Translations under genes and position numbers: made by a program
The notes under the pieces: generated by a model
Seen by the model: only the letters and a program-made list of their open reading frames with translations
Told to the model about the DNA's origin: nothing
Databases searched by the model: none
Shown: positions 1 through 11,960 of the stretch, in pieces
Numbering within the stretch: position 1 is the first letter of the stretch
How the letters are laid out: the number at the start of each line of letters is the position of its first letter
DNA from: Aradus depressus
Lineage: Eukaryota; Arthropoda; Insecta; Hemiptera; Aradidae
Direction of reading: 5' to 3'
Assembly (NCBI GenBank): GCA_963662175.1
Contig: OY759223.1
Location: 9,774,249 to 9,838,248, forward strand
Length of the DNA: 64,000 bases

Positions 1-569
1 CAGCTTAGAATCAATGTGTAACGTACGTTGGTGCATTCTCATCTTGTTGAGGTAGGGGCTTCTTTCTCCCTCCAGGATTCAACTTAACGTTTTCAATTTC
101 TACAATGGGCCTTTCATGAAACTTAGTTCATTAATTTGCGCATTCGGAAAGTTCATTATCTGTGGTTCACCGACAATTTAATTAATTTTTCCTATAGGGG
201 AAGTTATTTAATCGATAATTGATTAATTCTTGGTGGGGAAGTACATAACCTTTAAGATGGTCGTAAAATATTGAAATTCTAGTAAAAACTGAATGAAATT
301 TTTCACAGATTTTCTAACTTCTCCATAGCTAGTGAAGTTAAAGAAGGATACGATGGAATGTAAGTTTCATTTCAAGAAGAGATAGGGTGTGGTTTCCGGT
401 GCGCATCGCACCGTTCACTGTCAATGTACCAAATTGGTAGATAGATGTCACCAATATCAGTACTAATCTAATCTCTTCAGATTATGATCCTTCGGTGGCT
501 CACTCTATTTTTTTTTGTTATGAACCTTTATCGTATATAGGAGCTACAGAAATTCAAATCAATAAAAAA

Positions 570-1012
570 AAGTCTCAGTCGACCGTTTGTGCTAATATTC
601 TACAAATTTCGAAGGAGCTCCTAAATCCTCATTTTCAATTTTGCGTCGATAAATTCATTACATAAGCAGTTATTAGAGTTTTTGAATTTGCGCCCCTGAA
701 CCCCCATCCCCTTTTGCCGAATTGGCTAATCGATAAGTTTTATCCTTGTGGAGTTTTGGTCACACACATGTCGAAAAATTCATTCTATCAAAGTTATTAG
801 AATTTTTATGTTAAGCCTCCCCCCTATCCCCCTCTTCCCTTTGATCGATTTGACTAAAAACGATATGTGTCGTGGTTAGAGCGTTCCGGATTTACCTATA
901 AACTTTCTTGTCGATACTGTCATTCTATCGGGAGTTATCGTGCTCACAGACTAATTTTTACCCATATTTGGAATCTAGAGATCGGAAAACATACAATTCC
1001 GTTGAATTAATC
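570..1012 (-). repeat. TCE copy (two monomers)
   Basis: Reversed monomer landmarks are clear: 'gtcgataaattcattacat', 'cattctatcgggagttatcg', 'catatttggaatctagag'. Old and diverged. Confidence 0.75.
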
Positions 1013-1947
1013 AACAATTTTTCCTACATGATTCCACAATAAAATTTCTTCTCCACCCGCCCCCAATCATGAAATCCGACATTAGTTTCACGAATTGAAG
1101 TCCTAATTTTGAATGAAATATCATACATGTTACTGCAGATTTTACCTGTGAATTGTAGAATTTCACTATTATTTTCCAACTCTATTATTCTATCTAGAGT
1201 TGGCTCTCGTTATATTAAGCTCCTGCCCCTCGCTCTGTCAAAATAATGGCCTTAACTTTGAGAAATAACTCTGAGCAACATCTAACCACCATTAATAATA
1301 TCCTTACAGATAATGGCTATGAGAGAAAGAGGGAGAGAAAAAAAAAATCATTATATCCTTTCTAATATCGATGTTTCCCAATCACATATATAAGATCGAT
1401 TTTTTATGTTGCTTGTTTTGTATACTCCCAAAAACGTTTCCTTTATTTTTACTTTCTTATACCTTTAGTATTGAAATCGTTCGAAAACCTGAGATCGAGT
1501 TTTCAACGGAATTTTTTGATTCAATTTCCTCTGAAATCGTTTTCACGTTGATGACTGTCTGATTGGAACCTGAGCTCGGAAACGATTTTTCAAAGGCATT
1601 TCAGTTTGCGAGATGTATGGCGAAAATCGTCCTAAAATGGCATCTTGAATCCCATTTGTATAGACGTTTGCTCAATGATGGGCGGGAAAAAGAGTACAAG
1701 TCCATTTTTGGCCAAAACAATATTATTACATATTTCACAATGTGAAGTCAATCTCTAGAAGTGGTGAGATGAGGACAAGTCGGTAATGTCTCTCACGTAG
1801 TGTGGACCTAATTTTTTTGGCAGTTAAAAAAAAATTTGTCCAGTGGCAAAATACATTTTCTGTTCTCTTGAAAAATTGACTTTTTTGACTTGTACTCTTA
1901 TGACTTCCCACCAAAGATATATTCATTTTTTATTATATACAAATATT

Positions 1948-2178
1948 GAGCCCCGGTAGCTTAGTGGTATGTGTGCTTGCTTACTGAGCTCAAAATTGTG
2001 GGTTCGAAACCCGGCCGAGGCTCTTAGTCTTTTATCTGGGAAGTGAAAGAACCTTGAGCACGGCATCCTTCGGAGTCAGGTACTCGTTAAATAGTAGAGT
2101 CGGGCTCATGTTCACCAGAGCGACAAAAGATAGTAGTAGGCGATAAGACCTCATGCCCGGGCATGAGTTACAATAATA
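1948..2178 (+). mobile_element. SINE-A copy, internally deleted
   Basis: The head has an A box (tagcttagtgg) and B box (ggttcgaaacc). The body lacks about 100 bases between 'catccttcgga' and 'gtcaggtactcgtt' and after it. The tail ends 'catgagttacaataata', the older non-CCTAA tail type. Confidence 0.85.
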
Positions 2179-2699
2179 TACTATTATTTCCTCACATGGT
2201 GAAATTGGCAACCGGCAAGTCAGTGAAGTACATCTCTTCACAGGGAGGAGGTTATAAGGTATAATTTAAGAAATTTTCCACACCTGAGTTTAGCTTCTGA
2301 CACCACTGAAGGCGTAGGCACTAAATAGAGGTTCGGAACACCGAAAAAAAAAAAAAGAAGACCCTAAAGATTACAGGGGTTAGTCTTCTTCTTTCCGTCT
2401 AATCCTGTTTGCAGGATCAATATCTATGGGCCGGGGCAGACAATATGCTTCTCTGGCCCAGTGGCAAAGGAAGTCGCTTCCTCATCTTAACGTTCCTTCA
2501 TCCATTCCCCAAACATCCCAGTTATCATTCGTGAAAGATATACGCATGAGTAACATCCGTAGTTCCTAATATCTCCTAAGCTAATGAATGGATTTTGGCC
2601 AAATTTGGTTAACGAGGTTAAAAAAATAATTTTGAAATATTTCTACTTCCCCAACTTCGATAGTTTTCACCGGAAGTTTATTGTTTTCAACCCCAATCA

Positions 2700-2998
2700 C
2701 TTTTCGCTCCCCCTCCAAAACCAGTCTACCGTTTGCGCTAATGTTCAACAGTTGACTTATATAGGGGCTCCTAAATCCTCATAGTAAATGTTGTGTCAAT
2801 ACATTCATTTCATCGGCAGTTATTAGGGTTTTTATGCTAAGACTACCCCGTAATCCGCCCTTTTCTTTTGTCGATTTGGTTGAAAAACAATAGGTGTCGT
2901 CGTTGGAAGGTTCTGGATTCACATATAAAATCCGTGTCGATACATTTTTTGTACAATTGAGATTTATCGTGTTCACAAACACACACAGACAGTTAAAT
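2700..2998 (-). repeat. TCE copy
   Basis: 3' segment (cttttcgctccccctccaaa), 'cctaaatcctcatagtaaat', one monomer and the 'gttcacaaacacacacagac' segment. Confidence 0.8.
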
Positions 2999-3344
2999 CC
3001 TTCTCTATCTGTGCGTCCCTATGAACACGATAAAACACGAAATTATGAAAACATTGTCACGAAATTATGAAAACATTGTCACGAAATTTTACCTTTGTAT
3101 CCAGTATCCCATAAGGATGACACTTAATGCTTTTCAGTCAATTGGGCCGAAAAGAAAGGGTTGGTAACTGTATCAACCGAAATTGTATAGTCAACTCTCG
3201 ATAAGTCGAACTTCTAGGGACTGGGTAAAATTATTCGACTTATCGATGTTGATGTTCGATTTATCAAATTATAAAAAGGAACATAAGGAAGAGTAATATG
3301 TAATATACGTACTGTAAAGTAAAAAGAGTGTATTAAGGATATGT

Positions 3345-3681
3345 AGGTTAGGTTAGGTTTTATTACTCATGCCCGGGCTTTAACTACGAGGTCATATCGC
3401 CTACTACCAGAGCGCTCTTTCGTTACTCTGGTGGACATGAGCCCGACTCTACTATGGGAGTCCTAAATTTTGCCTACTCTAAATTTTTATTCACAGGGGT
3501 CTTTAACGAGTACCTGGCACCGTACATGCTCGGGACTATCGCTTAACGTCCCATCCGAAGGACGGCGTGCTTAAGTTTATTTTACCTCCCAGATAAAATA
3601 AACTAAGGGTCTCGTTCGGGTTTCGAACCCACGTTCTTGAGCTGAGAAGACAAGCAGAAGACTGAGCTACCGCCGCCCTCT
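3345..3681 (-). mobile_element. SINE-A copy, near full length, in the Tigger relic
   Basis: It runs from the tail (ggttaggttaggttt on the plus strand) to the tRNA-like head. It is flanked by aaggatatgt (3335-3344) and aagaatatgt (3683-3692), a 10-bp TSD with one mismatch. Confidence 0.85.
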
Positions 3682-3738
3682 CAAGAATATGTACAAATGT
3701 AAATCATTTTTCAGTGCCTTTGAAAAATAGTCCCCAAT

Positions 3739-3984
3739 TTATTTTTTATTATTTTTTTTTTCTTTAGTTAGACACATGTTGGACACTTCATTTAGGTTGG
3801 TAAAAAGCTGTAGGTTGACGTTGTCACAGGTTTCCAAAAAGGGACAAACAATGTTAAATGCATTTCTGGCTTCTCTAGCTGTAGGCGATTCTTTTTCGGT
3901 CACTTCTGCCTCGTCTTCTTCGTCACTTCGGTCAGTGGGTTCTACTTGCACACAGAGGTGATGACGCTCAAGAGTTCGACTCAC
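3739..3984 (-). pseudogene. C-terminal remnant of a Tigger-like transposase
   Basis: The 81-residue frame has an acidic stretch (SDEEDEAEVTEKE), then a helical tail (REARNAFNIVCPFLE, then NLNEVSNM). That order resembles the end of pogo/Tigger transposases: an acidic linker, then a pair of helices ending near 'L..L...'. The DDE catalytic core and the DNA-binding domains are missing. The identification rests on this resemblance plus the Tigger-type TIRs around it. Confidence 0.5.
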
Positions 3985-4409
3985 AGCGGTGAATGTCCTC
4001 TCACAGTTATCTCAGTTCGACTTATTTACGCATTGTTCCTCCTATTTGGCCCGAATTCGACTTATTGAGATAATATTTACGTTACATGGGACCAGAGAAT
4101 TTGTTCGACTAAACTACGAATTCGACTTATCGAAGTGCGATATACTGTATCGGTAATATGACGTTTAATTATTTTTTAAATTCTCTTCGGAGGAATACAC
4201 TTTAAGGAAATTATAAAAAAAATTGTATATTGGTCAGAGCAGATATTGTAAATGTGTTTTTGATAAGGTTGGTTGAGGAGTCTGGGTGTGGCCCCCTACC
4301 TGCCTCCACCTACCTCCACAGGAAATCCTATTAGTCGTCCCTTCTCAGATTGAGTTTTGAAACGCCCCCTTTCCAACTTTCTGGGCGCCCCCCTTAACTT
4401 GTCACGCCT

Positions 4410-4577
4410 CCCCCCCCCCCCCCCCCCCCCCTCACCTTTTCTGCTTACCCTCTATAATTGTAGCAGTGAGCTTGCCAGTTGCTAGATTTCTACTGTATCT
4501 AGTTTGGAGGGATGATGTCTCAACGTTGAACCCTTGAACTTTCCTCACGTCCTGGGGGGGGGGGGGGGGGGGGGGGG
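4410..4577. repeat. Paired homopolymer tracts C22 and G24
   Basis: C22 at 4410-4431 and G24 at 4554-4577 are 122 bases apart and could pair as a hairpin or form quadruplex/triplex structures. Other long tracts: G22 at 40281-40302, C20 at 55764-55783, C27 at 59127-59153. Their exact lengths may be affected by sequencing error. Confidence 0.8.
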
Positions 4578-4740
4578 CTGTAACGTCCGTTCCGTTTATT
4601 ACCTTTTATGTCTAAGAGTGAAGGTTATTTTGTCATCCTCTGTTTAACGTAATTAGCACATATGTTTCTTTGTAGGTGGTTCAAGTTTAAAATAATTTCT
4701 GGGACCGAATTTTTTACTTTTTCAGATTTAGTTAGTTATT

Positions 4741-4972
4741 TTGACTCATGCCCGGGCTTTAACGCCTAATACCAGAGCGCTCTTTCGTCGTTCTGGTGGA
4801 CATGAGCCCGATTCAACTGTGGGCGTACTAAAGTTTGCCTATCTAGGTTTATACAGCTGGGATAAGGGATCTTTAACGAGTACCTAACATCGTACAGGCT
4901 CGGGACCATCGCTTAACGATTTGCTCAAGATTTTTCACATCCCTAAATAAAAAACCTAAGGGCCTCGGCCAC
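4741..4972 (-). mobile_element. SINE-A copy lacking the tRNA head
   Basis: Tail and body are present (gactcatgcccgggcttta through acctaagggcctcgg). The tRNA-like 5' end is missing, replaced by TCE sequence at about 4973. Confidence 0.8.
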
Positions 4973-4984
4973 CCCACAAGAAAA

Positions 4985-5425
4985 ATATTTTGGGTGAATT
5001 CCTGAATTCTCATACTAAATTTTATGTCGTTAAATTCATTACATCGGCAGTTATTAGGGTTTTTAAGTTGAGAGCCGCTAAATTTTGCCAAAAATGAACA
5101 AGTGCCATTCTCATGGGATTTTGAATTTGAATATGAAATTTCATGTTTATACTTCCTTCAGTTATTGTGGTTTTTCTGATCACCCCCTTCCCTTTTGCTG
5201 ATTCCGCTTGAGAAAATACATATGAATTTTTTGTCGTTAAATTCTTTACAACGATAGTTATTAGTGTTTTTGGCGTTATGCCTTCCTCTAATCTCCCCTT
5301 TTTTCCTTCGGCCGATTTGGCTGAAAATCAATATGTATCGTCCTTATGAGGCTTCGGTTACACATAAAAAAATTTCCTGTCGATACGTTCATTCAATCGT
5401 GAGTTATCGTGTTCACAGACTTAAT
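4985..5425 (-). repeat. TCE copy (three monomers)
   Basis: Monomer starts recur at about 5020, 5135 and 5230 with 'cggcagttattagggttttt'-type sequence; it ends in 'gttatcgtgttcacagac'. Confidence 0.8.
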
Positions 5426-5772
5426 TAAATAATTGATGATGGGGAAGTACTTATCTGGTGATTCACCACTGACTTTCATCAGACTACACAAATGTGTGAC
5501 AACCAAGGGCGAATGGTTGTCCAAATGGCCGGCCAGTGGACCTGGTGAAATGTCCTCAACTATTTTATTCCTGTTTGTTCAGCTCATTCAATGTCTCCAT
5601 TATCCGAACAGGAGCGACCTTGGCTCTGGATTGAACGCGTTAAATCTTTTGTTTTCGGAAAATTTCATGCTCCAAAACTAGAACTATAGTGCACTATAGT
5701 AGTAGGTACTACATTTACATGGCGGCCTTCTGGATGAAATTTAATATATATATATATATATTTTTTTTCTTG

Positions 5773-6390
5773 CCCAGTTACACGAAGTATAGAGAAAGTT
5801 ATGCAATCGGTCAGAAATTCAATGTTGAGATTTCACCGGAATTAAATGTTTTCCGAACCCCCTCCAAAAATAAAAATAAAAAATTTCTATCTGTGACACG
5901 ATAACTTCTGATAGAATGAATGTATCGATACGCGGCTTCGTTACCCGGCCAAAGGACCTTATGTTTCTTATCTGGGAGGTGAAAATGCCTTGAGCACGCC
6001 GTCCTTCGGATGGGATTATGTTCGATGTCAGGTACTTGTTAAAGACTGAATAAAAATTTAGGGTAGGCAAAATCACACTAGAGTCGGCCCATGTTCACCA
6101 GAGTGACGACTGAACACTGGTAGTAAGCGATATGACATCGTAGTTAAAGCTCGGGCATGAGTCACAATAACTCGACGTTAAGTTTTATATGTGTATCCAG
6201 AATACCATAAGGATGATGCTTATTGGTTTTCAGCCAAATCGGCCAAGGGGAAGGGGGAGATTAGAAGAGGGGGCTTAACATAAGAACTCTAATAACTGCA
6301 GTTGTAGTGAATGTATTGACTCGAAATTTCATAGGCCCTAAGGAAAATACCTATTAATTCGCAGTGGAATCGGCCGAAGAGAATGTGGGA
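5773..6390 (+). repeat. TCE copy split by SINE-A
   Basis: 5' segment (acacgaagtatagagaaagt, then 'ccgaaccccctcc') and monomers either side of the SINE-A at 5938-6175. Confidence 0.8.
5938..6175 (+). mobile_element. SINE-A copy inside a TCE monomer, 5' truncated
   Basis: It starts near the B box end and carries the body and the 'catgagtcacaataac' tail. The TCE monomer is split at 'gtatcgatacg' and resumes at 'gttaagttttatatgtg'. Confidence 0.75.
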
Positions 6391-6410
6391 ACAGGAACCG
6401 TCTGAGGATG

Positions 6411-6620
6411 AAGGATTACAGACCCTTCAATTGGTCCTAGTGGAGGTTTACAAACCCTCTCGCGGTACTTGTGAAGGATTACAGACCCTCCCTTCGGTAC
6501 CAGTGAAGGATTACAGACCCACCTTCGGTCTCAGAGTAGGATTACAGACCCTCCCTCGCGGTACTTGTGAAGGATTACAGACCCTCCCTTTGGTCCCAGT
6601 GAAGGATTACATACCCTGTA
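6411..6620 (+). repeat. 32-bp minisatellite, about seven units
   Basis: Units begin aaggattacagaccctc and recur at 6411, ~6442, 6474, 6506, 6537, 6570 and 6602. An open frame (6383-6658) runs through it, with the repeated peptide GLQTLP, but variable spacing of 31-33 bases and no other coding signs make translation unlikely. Confidence 0.85.
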
Positions 6621-6683
6621 ATCTATCCGAAATTGGAAAGAAATCCGAAATTAGTTAGTAAAAGGGATGAGAAATGTAGGATC

Positions 6684-6842
6684 TTTCTTTTTTTTTCTTT
6701 TTTTTATTGGTCTTATGTACGATGCATATTAGCCATGTCTACGAAATAAAACTCACTCCATGACGGAATTCGAACCCGCGAACCAAGAGACCATGCGACC
6801 GAACGTACTACGCTCTAGCTCACACGGCCACCACGGTCCCCA
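6684..6842 (-). mobile_element. SINE-B copy (tRNA-derived, poly(A))
   Basis: On the minus strand a tRNA-like head (ctagagcgtag, B box gggttcgaattcc), then 'agttttatttcgtagacat', then a poly(A) tail seen as a T run at the left end. Shares its body with 14856-15071 and 24281-24484. Confidence 0.8.
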
Positions 6843-7312
6843 AATGTGGTTTCTTGTTTATGTTTTATTATCTTTTCTACAAAAAGTACGTTAACCTTTA
6901 ACTGAAGTCACCATATGTTTTCATATATAAAAATATTGTAAAAAACAAAACAAAAAAACAAGTGAATATTTTCATATTTAGTAGATGGCTAGCGTTTGCT
7001 CGGCCTGGTCGGGCATGGTGTGGACGGCCAGCCGCGCCTTGCCATCTCGGATAGACACTAATTAAGGAGGTCAATTGCTACCGCTACTTTGTTCAAATTG
7101 CAGCACGACAACCAACAATGAATTGTGAGTCCCACATCTAATTTGAAAATCTGCCTAACCTTGGGTTAACTAGAATTAATAGGACAGTTGGGGGCGCGCC
7201 CTCTATCATTGCCTATTTTCCTATTGTTATTGGTTCAAAGGAACAAATTACCCATCTGTAACAATTGTCAAACATTATCTTTTATAGTCTTGAGATGACT
7301 TTTACTTCCCCA

Positions 7313-7659
7313 GAGGGCGCCGGTAGCTCAGTGGTATGCGTGCTTGACTTCTGAGCTCAAGAACGTGGGTTCGTAACCCGACCGAGGCCCTTAGTTTATT
7401 TTATCTGGGAGGTAAAATAAACTTAAGCACGCCGTCCTTCGGATGGGACGTTAAGCGATGGTCCCGAGCCTGTACGATGTCAGGTACTCGTTAAAGACCC
7501 CTACCTTAGGTGAATAAAAATTTAGGGTAGGCAAAATTTAGGACTCCCACAGTAGAGTCGGGCTCATGTCCACCAGAGTGACGAAAGAGCTCTTTGGTAG
7601 TTGGCGATATGACCTCGTTGTTAAAGCCCGGACATGAGTCATAAAACCTAACCTAACCT
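7313..7659 (+). mobile_element. Full-length SINE-A with perfect 9-bp TSD
   Basis: Head gagggcgccggtagctcag with intact A and B boxes, full body, and a tail of cctaacctaacct. TSD acttcccca at 7304-7312 and 7660-7668. It landed on the TCE 5' terminus, whose hairpin begins with the same bases. Confidence 0.95.
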
Positions 7660-8170
7660 ACTTCCCCAGATATACGAAGTATAGGGGAAGTTATGTATTC
7701 GGTCAAAAATTGTTTTCAACGGAATTTAATGTTTTCCTACCTTCATATTCCAAATATGAAAAAAAATTCTGTCTGTGTGTCTGTGAAGACGATAGCGATA
7801 GAATGAATGTATAGACATCAATCCAGAACCCTCTAACGATTACAACTGCTGATTTCAGCCAAATCGACCAAAGGGAAAGAGGGGATTAAGGGGAAGACTT
7901 AGCACAAAAACTTTAATTATTGCCAAGAAAATGAATGTATCGACACGAAATTGTATGTGTGTTACCTGAACCTCATGAGGACGACACTTATCAATTTTCA
8001 GCGGAATCGGCAGAGGGGAAGAGGGGGATCAGAGGGGAGCTTAACACAAAAACCCCAGTAACTGCCGATGTAATGAACGTATCGACATGAAATTTAGCAT
8101 GAGAATTAGCGCCCATGGTCGACTGGTTTTGGAGGGGGTGTGAAAAGTTAATTTATTTGTTCTGGGTGAA
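7660..8170 (+). repeat. TCE copy, near full length
   Basis: Starts at the 5' hairpin (acttcccc... tatac gaa gtata ...ggggaagt, 7660-7691). Three monomers follow (landmark 'gaatgaatgta' at ~7801, 'aatgaatgtatcgacac' at ~7934, 'aatgaacgtatcgacatg' at ~8074), then the 3' 'gactggttttggaggggg' segment. Confidence 0.85.
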
Positions 8171-9289
8171 TAAGGTGAAATATTTTCAATTCAGAAGAAT
8201 GCGCAGAAATTGATTCCTGATCCAATGCATTTTTCAGAATAAAAAATAAAAAATCATGGTAGCCAGGAAATAGATATTACGATTATGGTCGTCCCCTTTC
8301 GCCTCATCGAATACCTAACATCGCTACAGGCTCGGGAGAAAGGGTAAAATAATCCCTTAATTTTTAGTATAGAGCACTGTCTAATGTTTTTCATAAAGCT
8401 AGAACCCAAACCGATGTTTTCATAATGGCATTACATTTTCAATTTCCACATGTCTATGAAAAAAACAAATTGTTTTTGTGGACACGATAACTCTGAACTC
8501 CCTACAAATTGAATGTTCCAACATCAAATTGTGTTTGGGAATTTAGATTTCTTTGTCATCTTAGCAAAATTGGCCAAAGAGAGTGAGATGTTAGAAGGGA
8601 GGAGGCGGATTTACTCCAAAACTCAAAAAAACTGGAAATAGAATGAATATATACGTTTTTGTAAAAGAGTTTTTTGCCCAGCAAGAGTTCAGTAGATATT
8701 TATTTTTAGGAAGTTAAGGGACGTTCTTGTACTAGATGTTTTTTGGGACAGATGTTTCAACTTTTGTTTTTTGCTCTATCCAAAGTTCTTAAATTAAACG
8801 TAGACTTTTAAAATGACTGTTTTTCATGGGTCTGCTACTAGGGGAACGATCAGTGATGTAGTAGTTGAAGGGAGTTTCCGGAAGAGGAAAAAAAAACTTA
8901 ATTAACCGTTTGGGAAAATCGGTTCAAAATCCCTAATAACCACCGATGTAAGAATGTATCCACACTAAATATAGTATTACTATTATTATTTTCAGCCTAA
9001 ACGTTCGATTGATTTTGGAGGGAGAGCGAAAAGTTATATAACTCGTGTTGTGAAAGTAGATTGTTTTTGTTATCGTATCCACAAAAGTAGACTTAATTTT
9101 TTTTGGCTTTCATGGACAGCCTAAGGCTGTGTGTAAGGTGCCATCAAAAAAAAAAAAAGTAGCTACTTGAAATTTGGAATATATTTGCGTCTGTCAGCTA
9201 GAAACCGAGCATATTGACTGATTTTAAAGAAATTTTGGCACCAACAGGTCACACGAAAGACCCCCTCCTTCACCTTTGTTCTCGAAAAA

Positions 9290-9760
9290 AATTGTTTTTT
9301 TCTTTCTGTCTACGTGTAACTCCCGATAGAATGAATGTATCGACTTGAAACTTTATATGCGAATCCAGAACCCTCTAAAGACGACACCTATTATTTTTCA
9401 GCCAAATCGAACAAAGGGAAGAGGAGTTTAATGGGGGGGGGGGCTTAACATAAAAACTCTAAGAAACTGCCGATAGAATGAATGTATCAACATGAAATTT
9501 TATGTGTGTCACCAAAACCCCATAAGGATTAAATCTATCGATTTTCAGCTAAATCGGCCTAAGGGGAGGGGGTTTCCAGGGCTCAATTCAAAAACTCTAA
9601 TAACTGCCGATGTAATGAATGTATCGATTCAAAATTTAGTATTATTAAGGAGCCCCTATGCAAGGCAACTGTTGTATATTAGCGCAAACGGTTGACTGGT
9701 TTTGGAGGGGGAGCGAAAAGTTAATTGATTAATTCTATGTGTGGTAATTCATTGCCGGTG
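9290..9760 (+). repeat. TCE copy, near full length
   Basis: Three monomers (about 9331, 9477, 9613), then 'ggagcccctatgcaag', 'gcgcaaacggttgactgg' and 'attgccggtgagg'. Confidence 0.85.
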
Positions 9761-10139
9761 AGGGGGGCTGGGTCCCCTTTGTCTACGCCTATGTATATTT
9801 TTCAACATCATCTTCATTATAATATAAATGGGGGATGCCATGAACCTGGCCTCCTTGTGGATTGGCCTACACCCAATACTCTTTCGTAAACAAGCAGTGA
9901 CGTGGAAAGAGGGATTTCGTGATGCGCACAGACATATAATTGGTTGAGGATTACTAATTGCAACTGTACGCCACGTCTAGCTTTGATTTCATCTTAATAT
10001 TATTTTAAACAAACGCTATGCTAATGAATTTAATACGTCGAGTATCTAACTCACTCATTAGAAGGAAACCTTCTTACTCTCTATCTATGGGGGATGCTTC
10101 TTCATTCCAGATAACAAATTTGGCGGTGAATCACCGGTA

Positions 10140-10345
10140 ATCAGGGATGGAAGTATTCGTAATCGCAAATACGAATACATTCACGTTAATTATTATCTAT
10201 GAATATATATTCGCATTCACACCTACAAATACAAATATATTCGTATTCATAGCTGTGAATTCGAATACAGTTGTATATATGAATACAGTTGCATTCATAT
10301 ATTGATATGAATACTTGTATTCACGGGTGTGAGTACGAATATGGT
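10140..10345. repeat. Degenerate gaatac/gtattc repeat, possibly a hAT end
   Basis: About ten imperfect repeats of 'gaatac' and its complement follow 'cagggatggaagtattcg', which resembles a hAT-type terminus. No matching opposite end or TSD was found. Confidence 0.4.
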
Positions 10346-10699
10346 TGTAATGATTTATTGAATGCAGTTTTGTTCATATATTTCTATAAAAGTAATGCTT
10401 TTAATACAATAAAAATATGGTTTCCATATTTGTGAATATTACGAACAAAAATAGAAATTTATATGGTATTACTCATTACTATACTACCTACTCGTTATAA
10501 ACCCATAACATTACCGTATTCTCGGGGTAGGATTTATGCTCTTCGGACCGTAAGGACGTACACTTTTTATAATTTTGAACAATATATGATGTTTTTAATT
10601 GATTGCAGTTATTAAATTATTTCCTGGCTCTTGCTGCAGGTATGTGTGAGGATGAGACAGTTTTTACATTTTTGGACCTTCTAAAAAACATTTTTGCAT

Positions 10700-11200
10700 T
10701 TTCCCCTCCATTTGATGATTTGACATTAGGATTAGAATTAACAATACTACTAAGGATTAGAATGAACAATACTTACTAAAAAGTGAGAATGAATAAATAA
10801 ATACTTGAAAATGTGAGTTGAAAAATAGTATTGTTATACAGTAGATAAAGTATATAATAAATACAGCAGATACATTTTTTAATTTAATTAAAATTATGAT
10901 AATAATATAGAAAAGAGAAAGAAAACAAAATAACAAATATAAAATATATATGTATATAAATAAATGAAATTGAAAAAAAATGCTAATAAAAATTCATAAA
11001 AGAGAAAAACTAGAAAAATAAATTAGTTTATAAATAATAAAAAATAATGATTAAAACAATGGATTCGACAGACCTTAAAGGAGGATATCTATGGCGGAAC
11101 TTTGCCAAAAGAAATAAAAATGAAAGCTGTGTATCAAATAATGTTTTTGAATATAAAACACGATATTTTTATTATGGTTATTTTATGGTTATTACACAAG
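10700..11200 (+). repeat. AT-rich family C copy
   Basis: Shares 'gaataaataaatacttga', 'ttcgacagaccttaaagg' and 'tatcaaataatgttttt' with 28.0-28.7 kb and part with 19.6-19.9 kb. Non-coding. Confidence 0.65.
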
Positions 11201-11479
11201 AATGAAATGTGTCTTTGGGAGTGTCCCTTATCGATTACTGCTTGATGACAATAGGCGCATATAATCCTATTTGCTGTCAATATATCCTAACCTGGCATTT
11301 CGACGAATTAAAGTACAGTGCAGAGTGCATCTTTTTTTTTTATCATATGTATACGCTCAGAAAAAAATAAAAAAATAATACTTCTCCTAAGGTTGGGGTC
11401 AAGTTGCAAACCGGGCAAAGTCACGTTTTATTTATATATACTCGTATTTATTTATTTATTCTTTGTTTTGTTTGTTTTT

Positions 11480-11610
11480 GTGACTCACGCTTGGGCTTTA
11501 ACATATCGCTTCGACTACCAGAGCGCTACTTTCCTTGCTCTGTTCCAATCAACTCGACTCTTAAGGGTTAAGGGTCTTCAACGAGTACCTGTCAACGCCC
11601 AGGCTCTGAG
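11480..11610 (-). mobile_element. Degenerate SINE-A fragment
   Basis: Recognisable from 'ggctttaac', 'accagagcgct' and 'acgagtacctg'; strongly diverged, no head. Confidence 0.6.
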
Positions 11611-11639
11611 TTGCCGGAGTATTTTAAACGGTTGATTGG

Positions 11640-11960
11640 CTATGTAGGGAGATCGGAAATTTAATTGATTAATTCATTTTGGGGAAGTACATTTACGGTG
11701 ATTCGCCTATGACTTTTTATTTCCACATCTGTACGAAGTGTGGGGGAAGTTATGAGTTTTCAACTGAATTTCACGTTTTCCAACCTCCAGAATCCAAATA
11801 TGGAAAAAAGAAAATTCTGTGTGTTTGTGAAGACGGTAACTCGCGTTAGAATGAATGTATCGACACAAAATTTGATATGTGAATCCGGAACCCTAAGAGG
11901 ATATTACCTATCGATTTTCAGCCAAATCAGAGAAGGTGTGATTAAATAGATTTATTCGTT
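11640..11960 (+). repeat. TCE 3' end followed head-to-tail by a TCE 5' part
   Basis: A 3' end (ttggggaagtacatttacgg, cggtgattcgcc, gactttt) is followed within about 10 bases by a new 5' hairpin (cttccacatctgtacgaagt...gggggaagt). Confidence 0.75.

Larger units (their letters stand above)
3188..4147 (-). mobile_element. Tigger/pogo-like DNA transposon relic carrying a SINE-A insertion
   Basis: The ends are imperfect inverted repeats that share 'cgataagtcgaa' (left 3199 onward, right just before 4140) and are flanked by TA on both sides (3186-3187, 4148-4149), as expected for Tc1/mariner-pogo insertions. The right end read inward starts CAGT, as in Tigger TIRs. The centre encodes a transposase tail on the minus strand (3739-3984), and a SINE-A copy sits at 3345-3681. 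Most of the transposase gene is gone. Confidence 0.7.

Noticed and set aside
1371..1562. Short open frames scattered through the window
   Set aside because: They lie in repeats or AT-rich DNA, lack motifs and splice context, and often overlap on both strands.
6383..6658. 91-residue frame across the 32-bp minisatellite
   Set aside because: Created by tandem repeats; no coding evidence.
7660..7691. loxP-like sequence in the TCE 5' hairpin (actTCGTATAgc type)
   Set aside because: About 12 bases resemble a lox arm, but the arrangement is a single hairpin with different arms; taken as coincidence.
10140..10160. Complete hAT element starting at cagggatgg
   Set aside because: No matching right end or 8-bp TSD was found.
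10534..10560. Hammerhead-like motif related to 19.75 kb
   Set aside because: Only the stem II half is recognisable; the CTGANGA box is missing.
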